Part shown: piece after piece, positions 35,284 to 46,259 of the stretch
How positions within the stretch are numbered: the first letter of the stretch is position 1
Layout: the number at the start of each line of letters is the position of its first letter
Source of the DNA: Byssochlamys sp. IMV 00236
Taxonomy: Eukaryota; Ascomycota; Eurotiomycetes; Eurotiales; Thermoascaceae
Direction: 5' to 3'
DNA length: 64,000 bases
Assembly: GCA_001931875.2 (NCBI GenBank)
Contig: MSJH02000826.1
Coordinates: 124,001-188,000, forward strand
The notes under the pieces: model-generated
What the model was told of the DNA's origin: nothing
The model's input: the letters and a program-made list of their open reading frames with translations, nothing else
Databases searched by the model: none
Program-made: the position numbers and the translations under genes

Positions 35284-35786
35284 ATTTATCGATGTCTTTA
35301 CCTTCGCCTGCAACAGAGGCTAGAGAATCCATCTGGATCTCCGCAATCTTCGCAGAAATCTGCTTCTAGCGGAGGCCCTACAAAGAGAAAGTTGGATGAA
35401 TTACAACAGAGTAGCCCTAAGTACCGTTCCGGCAAAGTTCAAGATAGGGTAAGTCCTTTCATAAACCTTGGTGGTAGAATAGTTCAGCAACTCATATTCA
35501 GTTACAGTGTGAGAAAAGAGACAAGAGCCGGTGTGTCTTGACAGGAGAATATACACACGATATCGCCCACATTTATCCTTGGTCCTTACGCCATCATTCC
35601 ATAACTGAACTTGCAGAGTTTTTAAATCGCCAATCCCTATGGTTTCACCACATCTTCCTTGACCTTTTACCACTACTTAACACAGTGCCCTTACTTCGCA
35701 AAGGTTCGCAAAAACGTCTTCTGTTCGCTTTTGCTCTCTGTTCAGGAAAAAGACAGCCATGGCCCAAACGGAAACCGTCCTTGTAG
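35284..35786 (+). pseudogene. HNH endonuclease-domain fragment
   Basis: Two segments (35284-35448 and 35502-35786) are joined in phase by a 53-nt GT-AG intron (donor GTAAGT). Before the intron the sequence is polar (GGPTKRKLDELQQSSPK). After it comes QCEKRDKSRCVLTGEYTHDIAHIYPWSL, which fits the fungal HNH-nuclease core: CVLTG, then an AH-I-P histidine motif. The downstream part is only loosely like the family (FALCSGK in place of the usual ALKP-type end), and the 5' side stops at a TAG at 35281 with no ATG. The preceding frame at 35130-35323 overlaps in another phase. I judge it a frameshifted or truncated relic; an unseen upstream exon is the alternative. Confidence 0.45.
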
Positions 35787-36342
35787 GATTTAACGGTCGA
35801 ATCAATTTAAGAAGAGCATGCGAGTATTCCGCTGAAGAGGTATGGAAATTAGCCATGGCCTTTATAATATATCTAGGGCTTTCTAATTTAAAAATAGATC
35901 CTTACAGTTTTAGCTGCCATGCCTGCCGGCCCTGTAAGATACGGGGCCGCAGCTCAAGACGTACATCTTGCAGAGTTTTTGGTCAAGAAGTCTGTCGATA
36001 CATAGCATTCAGCGGGATCTCCCGAAGGGTTATCTGATATCGAGGCGATTCTGTTACCTCATTCGCTCGATCAAAATTGATACACCTGATCGAAGCGAGA
36101 TTGAAGGCAGTCACTCCGTGTCATCTCAGTAAATCGTTTCTGAGGGCATGCCTATTTCAACGGGTCTTCTGGTATATAGATATCTGTTATAACCTCTTAT
36201 GCTAATCCCCTAGTGCACATTGGTGCCATAATTATAGGTATTTTGCTCTGAAACCTATGGCAATATCGGAAGATCAGAAGTGTCTTATAGTCAGATTTTT
36301 CTAACTTCTCTACAAACAAGGAAGAATCAGACGAGTGGACCT

Positions 36343-36883
36343 GGATCAGTGGGCAGTCGATGACGGAAAGAGATGTGGAGGAAGTGCTACACTGGTTGAA
36401 GCCAAGGAAGCTCCGTGAGATCTGTGAGCCCCATGTGCGCCTTTTGGCTGGAATCATAGGGGTAAGGGAAGATGTGCAAGTCGGAGACGCCAGAGAGGTC
36501 TTAAAGGCGGCGAATAAGACAATGCTGGCTGTAGTGAAACAGCAGATGAAGACCTTCTTTAGAGTCGCGGAACGCCCGTCGTTCACATTGTTGGAAGAGC
36601 AGCCTCATCACCTCGTTGCGACCCGCCCTTATTAAAGGGCCAGGACCAAGGGCCAGGGTATGCCCAGTCGTGGAACCATGAGACTACTAAGCTTCTCAAA
36701 TCAGGAGATGAGATCTTGATAACAACGGAAGACCCAGAGACCTGCTCCCTTACCAGTTGGGATCTCTTAGATATGCAATGGCTTCTCAATAGGTTGCAGC
36801 AATCTGTGGAGCCGCAGATGTTAAATATGACTATAAGAGCAGTGAAGACAATGATTGCGGTGGTAACGACCAGTTTTCAATGA
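36343..36883 (+). pseudogene. Two related degenerate coding segments
   Basis: A frame ending at 36635 contains EVLKAANKTMLAVVKQQMKTFF. About 240 bases further on, another frame (ending 36883) contains NMTIRAVKTMIAVVTTSF after a Trp/Leu-rich stretch. The two are alike in order and spacing (acidic/Trp start, Leu-rich helix, then the T-M-x-A-V-V segment), which suggests an old tandem duplication. No family is recognised. Neither has a convincing start. Confidence 0.25.
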
Positions 36884-37397
36884 AGGGAGGTGTTGATATT
36901 ATTTCTTCGGCAGAACGATCGCTGGAGCAATCGTCGCGCCATTCTCCATCCCCCGTCCCTTCCTCTTTGTGTCCCTCTCCCCATGGCCACCAGAAGACCG
37001 TACTTACGAGCCTCGATGCTGCTGATCAAGACACCGGATCTGATATATATACCTCTCACATTGTCCAAGATTGAGTTCATAGAGCACCCTTTGTGCCCAT
37101 CTTGTCAGGTAGAACCTGCTGTGCGCCAGGGACGACCACCTTTGAGAGACTGGCTTTGGGTTGATTTATTCTTGGATACGAGAGCGGTATACTATATCTT
37201 AGTCAACATCAGCTAGTTGATCCCTCACACTTGATTTACACTCGGTTAAGGATTAGTTAGATCGACACACGTTTGGCCAGGAGCACCATGAGAGAAGCTG
37301 GACGTAACCCGCCATGTGGGACCTGCACTCAAGCAGGGAAAGGCAAAGGCAAGTTAAACCCCGTTTTTAGTAATCACAATTGGTTTTTGAGTGGTTA

Positions 37398-38026
37398 TTA
37401 TTAACTGGTTCTGAATCGATCAGATTGCTGTTCCAGCAGGGCCAAGAATTGTGAATTTTGGGAGCTCTACTTCACAAGCGATGAAGAAGGGGCTCCAGAG
37501 ATGGTCCTTCTCGACTATCAATTCCAAAATGGTTTTTCGAGTCGTGTTGCTGAACCGACCGATAGATATCTTATTCGACGAGTGGTTAATCAAGACATCA
37601 CCTCAATTCGCCCTCTTAGATATACCATCATTCATATTACCCCCACCAGGTCTGTCCTCGACTAGAGAAGACCTCGACAGTTCTGAGGAAATTCCACAAG
37701 TTCGGTTTCGAGGAACGCTGCAGAGTTTCGCAGGGCTGAGTCTGATTGATGCTCTTGTGGTTAGATCTTGGTTTCCAAATGATCTCTATCTGGTTTTGTG
37801 GTTCCTATGGTTTTTATCTGGTTTTTAAGTGGTTTCTAGTGCTTGCCATATAGTTTTATGTGGTTCCTGAATGGTTTTCATGTGATTCTTAAATGGTTCC
37901 TCTGTCCTTTGGGCTTTCCTGGGGATCTTTTTTATTTATTAGCTGGTTCGGAATCAATTAGATTGTTGTTCGGACAGTGCCACCAATTGCGAATTTTTAA
38001 CTCTCTATTTTGCCAGTGATGAGGAC
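37398..38026 (+). repeat. Direct repeat, two ~90-bp copies
   Basis: Copy 1 is 37398-37487 and copy 2 is 37936-38026, 538 bases apart. Many differences are at third codon positions, and the encoded cysteines, CEF and SDE are kept in both. Confidence 0.7.
37790..37905. repeat. Degenerate TGGTTTTTA-type array
   Basis: Short imperfect units (GTGGTTCC, ATGGTTTT, CTGGTTTT, AAGTGGTT) repeat about ten times between the two copies of the Cys-rich exon. Confidence 0.6.
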
Positions 38027-38522
38027 AATGATGAGAACTGATTCCCAACTGGTTATTATGTGCTTTATGGCTTTGTCGGGGAGATACCCCTTGGGATCTT
38101 TATTAACTAGATAGCATTCAATTCGATCAGTCTCGAATCAATCTCGAAGCAGTTTACAACAAACAAATCATATAACCTTCAATTTACCGTAGCTTAGTAC
38201 CTTCTTCCACTTGCTATACCATAGACTTGTCCTATGTTGTCAGTCTTACTCTCCAAAAATTTACTGAATATTCAACTATAATAGATCAATAATTTTTCTC
38301 GTTTCCTCTTTCAATCTTCAGGTGGTGGAAAAAAGGCATCAAATGCTTTCAGAATTGGAAATGTCAAAGACTTTGCCAATTATTACTGTATTAGGTTAGT
38401 AATCCCGTTTAGGACATCCGTTAGAGTCTCAATACTACTACTACAAGAGTCGCAGACCGCCGACCATAGTCCGATATCTTAGCCGCTACACTTCTCTGTC
38501 CGCGATCGCTTCCCGCTAGGTT

Positions 38523-40073
38523 ATGCCTTCATCCCAGACCGATAGCACATCGATGCTATCCTTGCCTGGGACGCCGGGCTCTTCCTGGGCCAGATATCGC
38601 GAGAGATTCAAGCTGCTATTCCACGGTGCAGACCCCAGGGTGTGCATTGCATTCTGGTTGTTTGGTGAGTCCGACTCCCTGGTCGCGTGTGCTTCGTCAC
38701 CGATTGCTGCATCAGATCAGCACAAGTAGACAGATGCTAATTGTTGAATCGTGGATGAACAATAGGCCTGATAAATAATGTTCTCTACGTGATTATCCTT
38801 TCTGCGGCGTTGGACCTTGTCGGTCCCAACGTCCCCAAGGGCGTAGTGCTTCTCGCAGATGTCATTCCGTCGTTTGGGACGAAGCTGATAGCGCCGTATT
38901 TCATACATGTCGTCCCATACCCGGTGCGGATCGTGATCTTCGTCGGGCTCTCTGCCGTGGGTATGCTCCTGATCGCGTTGACCCCTGCCTACACGGACGG
39001 AGGGACGATCACGACCAAACTGGCGGGCGTCATTTTGGCCAGCTTATCGAGCGGTGGTGGAGAGCTGAGCTTTCTCGGATTGACACATTTCTATGGTCCA
39101 TTCAGTCTTGCGGCATGGGGAAGTGGTACGGGTGCAGCAGGCCTGGTCGGTGCTGGGGCATATGCGCTTGCGACGACATCGCTAGGTTTCAGCGTCAAGG
39201 CTACTATCTTGGCCTCGGCATGTCTCCCTGCGGTTATGGTGATGAGTTTCTTTGCAATATTGCCTCGAGACCCTCTGCGTTACGCACCCAAAGCTGGTCA
39301 TGACTACCAGGCCGTATCGGTGAGAGATAACGAAGCTGAGGAGAGGGATATAGGCGAAGAGGATGCGCCTGCCAGTTACCAGGAACATGACGGACTTCTG
39401 GGATCGCCTGGTGGACATCCAAAGCCGGTTGTGGTGACGGGCGGTGCATCGTCTGGATGGATCCGCTTCCAGGCCAATCTCAAACGAGTCAAGAGTCTGT
39501 TCTTTCCATTGTGAGTATATACACTGTCCTTGTGTGGTTGGTGTATTCTGCTAACATGCTTACAGTATGCTTCCATTGCTACTTGTTTATATTGCCGAAT
39601 ATACTATCAACCAGGGAGTCTCTCCCACACTTCTCTTTCCTCTAGACAAGTCCCCGTTCAAGCACTACCGCGCCTTTTACCCTGCGTACAATGCCATCTA
39701 CCAGGTTGGTGTCTTCATCTCTCGATCGTCGACACCCTTCCTCCGGGTCCACAATCTATACCTTCCATCGCTTTTGCAAGTTGCTAACCTGACGCTGCTC
39801 ACGCTGCACTCCCTGTTCAACTTTATCCCCAGCGTGTACCTCATCTTCGTGATCATCTTCTGGGAAGGACTACTGGGAGGACTGGTGTATGTCAATACGT
39901 TCGCGGAAATCAGCGACCGCGTACCTAAGGAAGACCGTGAATTCTCTCTTGGGGCGACCACGGTGAGTGACTCGGGTGGTATCTGCATCGCAGGTTTCCT
40001 GGGCATGATCTTCGAGGTCTGGCTGTGCGACTGGCAGGTGCAACATGGCAGGAACTACTGCAAGAAGATATAG
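38523..40073 (+). CDS. BTN1: Battenin/CLN3 homologue, vacuolar membrane protein
   Basis: Exons 38523-38664, 38766-39510 and 39566-40073 give 464 residues. The family sits in the vacuole/lysosome membrane and affects pH and basic amino-acid balance; the human relative CLN3 is mutated in Batten disease. Family marks are [24 protein letters not shown] (across intron 1), [12 protein letters not shown], the conserved [16 protein letters not shown] segment, [19 protein letters not shown], and in exon 3 [18 protein letters not shown] and [15 protein letters not shown]. About ten hydrophobic helices are visible with a long polar loop (about residues 215-290) in the middle. The protein ends CKKI without a motif I recognise. 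Length fits the fungal family. Confidence 0.95.
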
Positions 40074-41550
40074 GATTCCATTCCATAGATCAATTGGGTC
40101 CGACCATAACGTACATGCTAGTTAGATTCGATTCGCCGACCGTATTTACCCAAACCTTTCCGCCTCCACCTGCCTTTCTCTCTTCTCCCTCCATTTCCTC
40201 CCATGACACGCGTGTGGAGACGGTGGAGATATTGCCCACGAGATCCTAATGAGCTGATGATTTATGATGATGGACATGGAGACACCTGCCTGGCCATTCT
40301 GATACTACAGTAAATCCCCGCTATAACGAACCCCCTTATTACGAATTTTCCGCTATAACGAATTTTTTTCAGTGCCTGATTCAATTCCCCATATAAAATT
40401 CGTTAATTCCTCGGTATAACGAAATTCGTTACAATACCCTAGTTTACCACTGATTTTATATGGGGGATTCGTTATAGCGAGGGATTAGTCATAGCTCATA
40501 ACCAATCAGAATCCCTGATTTCTGGAGATTTATTACATAATATTGTAAATTTTCTGTCCCTTACCGTGATTACATAATGCAAATCACTTTTTGCTAATAT
40601 TCGCTATTACGAATACCACGCTATAACGAATTTTTTTCCGTGCCTCATTCAATTCGTTATAGCGGGGATTTACTGTATTCAAGTTGCCCGGATGAACTCC
40701 GGATCAAATATATTTTTGGCGCTTCCCCGGATGGGGGCCCGCAGATGCCTGTTTGGGGTTAGCCGGTCAGCCCTATGGTATGGTACGCTCTCCACGTGAT
40801 GATTCACATGCTTGGGCTTTCACATGCATTTCCTGGTTGCTTTCGGTTAGACAAGGAGATAAGTAATTATGCCATCTCACTTTCATCATGTTCACCTTCA
40901 CCTTCACATTCACTTGCTATCTGTTATTATTCCCTCTGGTTGACAGTTATTGCAGTCCACGTGTACGCTTTTCATTCAGGTCACAACAGTTGCAATTTGT
41001 TTCAGTTTAGCGTCCTCTTTATTCACTATTATACTTCCAACCTCTGTTTCCCGACTGTTCTGTCAGCTTGTATAGCATGGCGTCGTCTGCAGTTCTAATT
41101 AACTCTCTAGACTTATGATTATCAGGCCTGGGATCTGTGTACGACAGACATATTATTGACGATCTCATTTCAGCTTTCCACTTTTAGTTCATTTGCATGG
41201 TAGAGAAGTGTATTGTTCTTCACTTCCCTACTTTTGTTGACCAAGACTTTAGTGGAGTGTGGTAAAGATGATCGGTACGTGCCACCCTGCCTTGTCAGTA
41301 AATATGGATATCTGGTTGATTCTGACACTCCTCTAGACCACGTGTTGGGTAGACCGTCTACTCAGTTTCGAAAAATCCAGGTCTTGGCGGTTGTTTCGTT
41401 TTGGTCACTCTATCTTTATAAGTATGGCCTCACGTCCATTTTTCCAAGAATGTTCGACTAAAACGCCGCCAATTTAGGGGTGATAAACATGGGCCTCCTG
41501 GTCTTCGATCGATTTCCGCCAGGCTAGGATCCTTGACACCCTGGCGGACG
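40074..41550. other. Intergenic, BTN1 3' flank to lipase promoter
   Basis: Besides the MITE there is a T/C-rich stretch near 40890-41060 and a CACGTG at 40794. Short frames (40775-41098, 41213-41461) carry no domain. I see no gene. Confidence 0.4.
40308..40675. mobile_element. MITE, Tc1/mariner-pogo type, 368 bp
   Basis: Perfect 23-bp terminal inverted repeats beginning CAGTAAATCCCCGCTATAAC lie at both ends, flanked by TA at 40306-40307 and 40676-40677, the target duplication of Tc1/mariner and pogo/Fot1 elements. It has no coding capacity. The core GCTATAACGAA or its near variant appears six times (40320, 40352, 40413 in forward; 40468 in reverse; 40620 forward; 40653 reverse), and the block GAATTTTTTTCNGTGCCTNATTCAATTC is present twice. 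The element lies 234 bases after the BTN1 stop. Confidence 0.9.
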
Positions 41551-43803
41551 ATGGTCCTCACACTCCTTTATCTCTATGTCTCGAGGAACTTCGCTAAGCT
41601 GGTTGGCCTGGAATGCCCCGAACCTCTGGCCAACCTGTACTCTCGTTCGTACTTCCGCGCAACATGGATCACGACGGGACTGGACGCTGGGTTCTGGACG
41701 GCCATGAAGATCAAGCCAAAGTGGCTTCGGGATATTGCATCTCTGGTGTTTACGGTATACTACCTGATTGCCGCGGAGCAGGCGGATGAGAAAGTTCGAA
41801 GGGTGAGGGCGACTCTGACAGTAGATCATATGCGCGTAGCCTGGAACAAGGCCACCACGCCATATCTGTCTGTTCTGTCCAACTTGATGCGCCCTCGCTT
41901 TACGAAATACCCTCCTCGCGCAATACGCATTCCTCGTCCCAGGGACTCATCCTATAAGGAACCAGTCAATGCATGGCTTTACTTTGATGGACCGCTAAGT
42001 GCTTTGCGGAGCCAGAAACAGATTGTTCTGGATATACCTGGAGGTGGATTTGTTGCAATGAACCCTCGGACAGCTGATGATAAGCTTTTAGCCTGGGCGG
42101 GTAGGCTGGGGTTACCGATCCTCAGCCTTGACTATAAGAAAGCACCCGAGTACCCGTACCCATATGCATTGAATGAGTGCTATGATGTTTACCACATGAT
42201 TGTGATGACCCGCGGACGCTGTTTAGGGCTCAGCGGTGCTACGCGGCCCCGTATTGTTGTCACTGGGGATAGTGCAGGCGGCAATCTGGCGACAGGCTTA
42301 ACCTTGATGATACTGCAGTCCGGCAGCACGGACACTCGCAGATGGCAAGGAGAAGAAGTCCTTCAGCCTCCAGATGGTCTGGTGCTGATATACCCTGCGC
42401 TCGATATGAATGCAGGGACCTGGATGAGCGAAGAACAAATGGCATTGATACGGGACAGGAGCACTCAAAAACGAAATGAGAATATCCTTCGGAGGAAGAC
42501 CGAAGACTACGAACGGCTCACCCCAGCAACCACACCTCATCAGTCAGATGAGGAAATACGCGAAATCCCTCCCATCCGCGATTACTTCGAACACAAGGCC
42601 TCCGGCCATGCAGATGGTCCATCCAAGATATTGTCTGATGAGTCAAGACCAAAAGACATCGAATCGCAAGCTTTGGCTGCAGCCGACAACCAGCCTACCC
42701 AAATCAGAACCCGTCTGGCTGTCTCGTCAATGATATCCTACTTTAACGACCGAATCCTCACGCCAGAGATGATGCGAGCAATGATCATCCTGTATATCGG
42801 CCCCTATAATCGTCCTGACTTCAGCACGGACTTCCTACTTTCTCCCGTCCTCGCATCGGAGACTCTGCTCGCTCGATTCCCAAAGACATATTTCCTGACA
42901 GGCGAGCGTGATCCTTTGGTAGACGACACAGTCATATTCGCCGGCCGACTCAGACAAGCCAAACTGCACCGATTCAGGGAACGACAGGAATTGGGCCTGG
43001 AAAAATCCCACGCAGAATTCAACGAAAAGGACCACGTCGAAGTGAGCCTTATTCCCGGTATCTCCCACGGATTCCTTCAATTCGCCCTCTTCTTCCCTGA
43101 TGGCTGGAAGCACATCAACCGATGCGCGAAATGGATCCAGGATATCTTCGACATGGCAGAAGAGAAAGAACAGAAACAATCCGCTATCAGCCTGCGTTCT
43201 CTCTCTTCGAAGTCCGGTAGTCTTCGTGGAGACTCTTCATCAAAGTTCGAGCCAGGTCCAACAACAGAAGACAGCACACCTCGTCACCACCGACGAACCC
43301 TAACCGGCGACTCTTCCGCTGACGAGGATCGACCTCTCGAGATCAAAGTTGGCAAATTCACTCCTATCACCCAACCAGACGGATCCGCTGGCGGAAGCAA
43401 ATCTTCTCTATCAAACTTAACGTCGGATGTCAAAGAGCATTCGCGTTCACCAAGCAGAAGCACGAACGGCGTGAAACGCAATAGCATCTCTCTGGAGAAA
43501 AATAGCAACAAAAACACCCCCAACAACAATAGAAGCAAGACACCCCAAGTCGGAGCAGGAGCAGGCGCAGATCAGCCTCGTGACAGACCAACCATGACGG
43601 CCCGTGATAAAGCACGCTCGTTCTCACTGTCCCTGGCTCTGTCCTCGAAAGGTGACTCGGATCGCATAGATGGCATACAGTCCTCGATCAAGAGGGACAA
43701 GAGCCTGGTCAGTCTGCCTAGCGAGGAGGACCTTCTGGGTCGGCGAATGAGTGGGTTGGCAGGGGGTTTGTCTGGTGTCGGAGAGGAGGCTAGGACGCCT
43801 TAA
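41551..43803 (+). CDS. HSL-type alpha/beta-hydrolase (lipase/esterase)
   Basis: An intronless 750-residue frame. I chose the ATG at 41551 (MVLTLLYLYVSRNF); an upstream in-frame TTG is not a likely start. The hormone-sensitive-lipase fold is clear: oxyanion motif DIPGGGFVAM near residue 162, nucleophile serine in VTGDSAGGNLATG near 240, the acid in GERDPLVDD near 450, and the histidine in PGISHGFLQF near 503. The first position of the HGGG motif is proline here (PGGG). Between Ser and Asp is a roughly 200-residue insert with a charged segment, larger than in small esterases. The last 220 residues are Ser/Lys/Asn-rich and probably disordered. N-terminal hydrophobic stretches suggest membrane or lipid-droplet association. 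Substrate is unknown; neutral lipid is likely. Confidence 0.87.
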   Translation: MVLTLLYLYVSRNFAKLVGLECPEPLANLYSRSYFRATWITTGLDAGFWTAMKIKPKWLRDIASLVFTVYYLIAAEQADEKVRRVRATLTVDHMRVAWNKATTPYLSVLSNLMRPRFTKYPPRAIRIPRPRDSSYKEPVNAWLYFDGPLSALRSQKQIVLDIPGGGFVAMNPRTADDKLLAWAGRLGLPILSLDYKKAPEYPYPYALNECYDVYHMIVMTRGRCLGLSGATRPRIVVTGDSAGGNLATGLTLMILQSGSTDTRRWQGEEVLQPPDGLVLIYPALDMNAGTWMSEEQMALIRDRSTQKRNENILRRKTEDYERLTPATTPHQSDEEIREIPPIRDYFEHKASGHADGPSKILSDESRPKDIESQALAAADNQPTQIRTRLAVSSMISYFNDRILTPEMMRAMIILYIGPYNRPDFSTDFLLSPVLASETLLARFPKTYFLTGERDPLVDDTVIFAGRLRQAKLHRFRERQELGLEKSHAEFNEKDHVEVSLIPGISHGFLQFALFFPDGWKHINRCAKWIQDIFDMAEEKEQKQSAISLRSLSSKSGSLRGDSSSKFEPGPTTEDSTPRHHRRTLTGDSSADEDRPLEIKVGKFTPITQPDGSAGGSKSSLSNLTSDVKEHSRSPSRSTNGVKRNSISLEKNSNKNTPNNNRSKTPQVGAGAGADQPRDRPTMTARDKARSFSLSLALSSKGDSDRIDGIQSSIKRDKSLVSLPSEEDLLGRRMSGLAGGLSGVGEEARTP

Positions 43804-44390
43804 CGAATCCGGATCTTGAAAGGGTAGTCGATTAGAGGTTACATTTTCCTTCTTGGTAGCCAGTTGGATACCATCTGATTTGGTCCGTGGATTCTGTTCT
43901 AGATATGTATCGTCTTCATGATAGGCCATACATACGCTCTAGGTACCTGGTAGAGAGAGATACATATAACTGCTAGCTATTGAATCCAACTACTAGACTC
44001 ACCCAGAATGTCTATTGAACATTTACAAACGTCCCAAATAGCAAATATTGTCAACATCCATCCGAAACCAAGGGGGATGAGGAGAGTAATACGACTCGCT
44101 TTCTCTCCATATCCAGATTCTTTGATCATATTGTCTATGATAATCCAAGATTGTAGAAAAGTCGCGAGTGAATCCAGGCTCGACATAACATAACATCGCT
44201 ATTGCAACGCCACGCATCGTATCACATCACATGATGATCCAACTCAAATGAGAAAAAGGAAAAAAGGTATAATTCTACTCTTTTTTTTGTCCCATTCAGA
44301 CACCAAAAAAAAAAAAAAAAAAATAAAAATAAATAGAACAGGATGGTATGATATGGACGATATAAATTCTAAATTCGAGACATTTTTTGT
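43804..44390. other. Convergent 3' flank, lipase / ARG8
   Basis: About 590 bases between convergent stops, with an A-run of about 20 near 44306 and no coding frame of note. Confidence 0.5.
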
Positions 44391-45933
44391 TTATTTCTTG
44401 GCAATAACCTCGATCGACTGCTCCAGGATGTTGAGAGCGGTCTTGATCTGTTCTTCCGTAATGGTCAAGGCGGGGACGAAGCGAAGACAACCATTTCCAG
44501 CCGTGATGATGAGCATGCCTCTCTCGCGCGCAGCGGTGATCAAGTCAGAAGCCTTGGGGATATAGGCTTCGGAGAGCTGGACACCGAGGATGAGACCGCG
44601 GCCGCGGACGTCGGAGATGATCTCGGGGTATTTCTCCTGGAGGGACTTGAAGCCGGATGTGAAGAGGGCGGATTTGGCTTCGACGGATTTTTGGAGGTCA
44701 GGGGATGCGAGGCGCTCGACGATGTGGTGGGCGACGCGGCTGGCGAGGGGGTTTCCGCCGAAGGTGGTGCCGTGGTCGCCGGTCTTGATGTACTGGCCGA
44801 CAGCCTTCTCGGAGACGATGGTAGCGCCGATGGGGAAGCCGTTGCCCAGGGCCTTTGCGGTGGTGAGGATGTCAGGGTGAGCGGCCTTGCCGGTGGAAGG
44901 GGCGAGGGAAGGGTGGCCGTGGGCCCAGAAGCTGCCTGTGCGAGAGAGACCACACTGGATCTCGTCGAAGATCAGAACAGCGCCGACGGCATCGCAGCGT
45001 TCGCGGAGGGCAACGAGGAACTCTGGAGTGGCGCTGTGAACACCGCCCTCTCCCTGGATGGGCTCGACAATAACACCGCATGTCTTGTCCGTGATCAGGG
45101 TCTGGAGCTGTTCGACGTCGTTGAAGTTGCCGTACTTGAATCCGGGAACCATTGGTGAAAAGGGAGCCTGGTACTTGGGGTTCGGGGTGGCAGAGAGCGC
45201 GCCCATCGTACGTCCATGAAAGGAGTTATGGAAAGAAACGAATTCATGCTTCGCGCCTGAAGGGTCCAAGGTATGTCCGACCTTCCGGGCGAATTTGATG
45301 GCAGCTTCGTTGGCCTCTGTACCGGAGTTGCAGACGAAGACCTGGGAGGCATCCCGCATGGCACCGGACTCAATGGTCTTCTCAATAAGCAGCTTGCTGA
45401 GAGCTCCGGTCCACGGGTTGTGATACAGGTTGGAGGCATGGACGAGGGTTTCGGCCTAAAATAAGGGCATTGTCAATATCACTATTCTCATATACTGATA
45501 AGGAGTATCATATACTGCATACCTGCTCCGCAATGATCTTTGCAATCTCCTGGTCACAATGACCCAGGGAGTTGACAGCAATTCCCGAGGTCAGGTCCAG
45601 ATATCGCCGGTTTTCCATATCCCACAGATACGAACCCTGTCCCTTGACCATCACAGGGTGTGGACGGACGTAGGTCGTCACCATAAAAGGCGCCTTTTCA
45701 TTGATGAAAGCCACGGTTGGCGAATCGGCCGTAGGGTCTGGGTTCTTGGGTCCCTGCGTAGTGTTAGCAGCTGACCAACAGCAACGAAGACGTAGTCAAC
45801 AGATCCATACAGACTGAGCAGCCTTCGAGGCCGTCGAAGCAAAAGAACGGCGCAGCGGTGCCACAAGACCAGGAGCTCTCTTCGCGGACAGTGCCGCAGC
45901 GGCGAACCGCATGGATGACACACGCGAGGCCAT
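44391..45933 (-). CDS. ARG8: Acetylornithine aminotransferase, mitochondrial
   Basis: Exons 45811-45933, 45523-45753 and 44391-45455 give 472 residues. The enzyme is PLP-dependent and converts N-acetylglutamate semialdehyde to N-acetylornithine in the mitochondrial steps of arginine synthesis. Exon 1 encodes an Arg/Ala/Ser-rich presequence (MASRVSSMRFAAAALSAKRA). The class-III aminotransferase marks are there: YLDLTSGIAVNSLGHC, FVCNSGTEANEAAIKFAR, NSFHGRTMGALSATPNPKYQ, VEPIQGEGGV, FDEIQCGLSRTGSFWAH with the PLP-binding aspartate, and the Schiff-base lysine in TTAKALGNGFPIGA. GTTFGGNPLASRVA follows. It diverges from SDH8 over about 330 bases. A paralogous ornithine or GABA transaminase is less likely given the matching motifs. 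Confidence 0.94.
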
Positions 45934-46259
45934 TGTAAAAATCCAGGGAGGAATTGGAAAAGAGACACTCCAGCAATTGGCCTGTCAGAGAACCCTGGAT
46001 CAAGAAAATAGCAGAAGTCTGCTATCTCAGTGGGATAGTAATTGTCCGCCGAGAGAAAAAAGAAAAGAATGACTGAATGGATGAATGACTCGCCGCGCAG
46101 AAAAGCCCGGAGAAGCGCCGCGATATCGGGCCGCTTATCGACGCCAGCGAGCTACTAAGTAAGTTAACTCCTACAACGCCCCGGCTCTGAATCATCCATC
46201 AACAACTCCCCTGCCCACTCATACTTCTTTCTCGAGTGCTACCCTCCAGACTCAACAAG
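45934..46259. promoter_or_regulatory. Divergent promoter, ARG8 / SDH8
   Basis: A 326-base spacer between two divergent starts of mitochondrial proteins. CT-rich sequence lies close to the SDH8 start. No E-box or CCTCGG box is present. Confidence 0.35.

Larger units (their letters stand above)
37271..38057 (+). pseudogene. Cys-rich fragment with duplicated exon
   Basis: A segment near 37300-37350 encodes RNPPCGTCTQAGKGKGK. At 37398-37487 a second segment encodes DCCSSRAKNCEFWELYFTSD. At 37936-38026 a diverged copy encodes DCCSDSATNCEFLTLYFASD and then a stop. Each copy is preceded by the same intron-like end (TTATTARCTGGTTC...AG). The Cys pattern resembles small fungal zinc-binding modules of the C-x2-C ... 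CC...C kind. No complete gene can be built. Confidence 0.4.
32894..38522. other. Gene-poor, partly AT-rich island, 5.6 kb
   Basis: No intact recognisable gene lies between the AIM6-like start and BTN1. The region holds decayed or fragmentary coding pieces (an HNH-nuclease fragment, a duplicated Cys-rich exon, an orphan frame at 33942-34346), a GT-rich degenerate array, and stretches of AT-rich DNA near 34.6-34.95 kb and 37.8-38.4 kb. I read it as accessory DNA with relics of one or more multi-copy fungal gene families. Confidence 0.5.

Noticed and set aside
41533..41550. Upstream TTG start for the lipase
   Set aside because: Nuclear genes of this group start at ATG; the ATG at 41551 leads straight into the hydrophobic N-terminus.
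44540..45158. Overlapping frames on both strands within ARG8
   Set aside because: Shadows of the conserved aminotransferase exon, low-complexity Ala/Pro/Ser or Gly/Val-rich.
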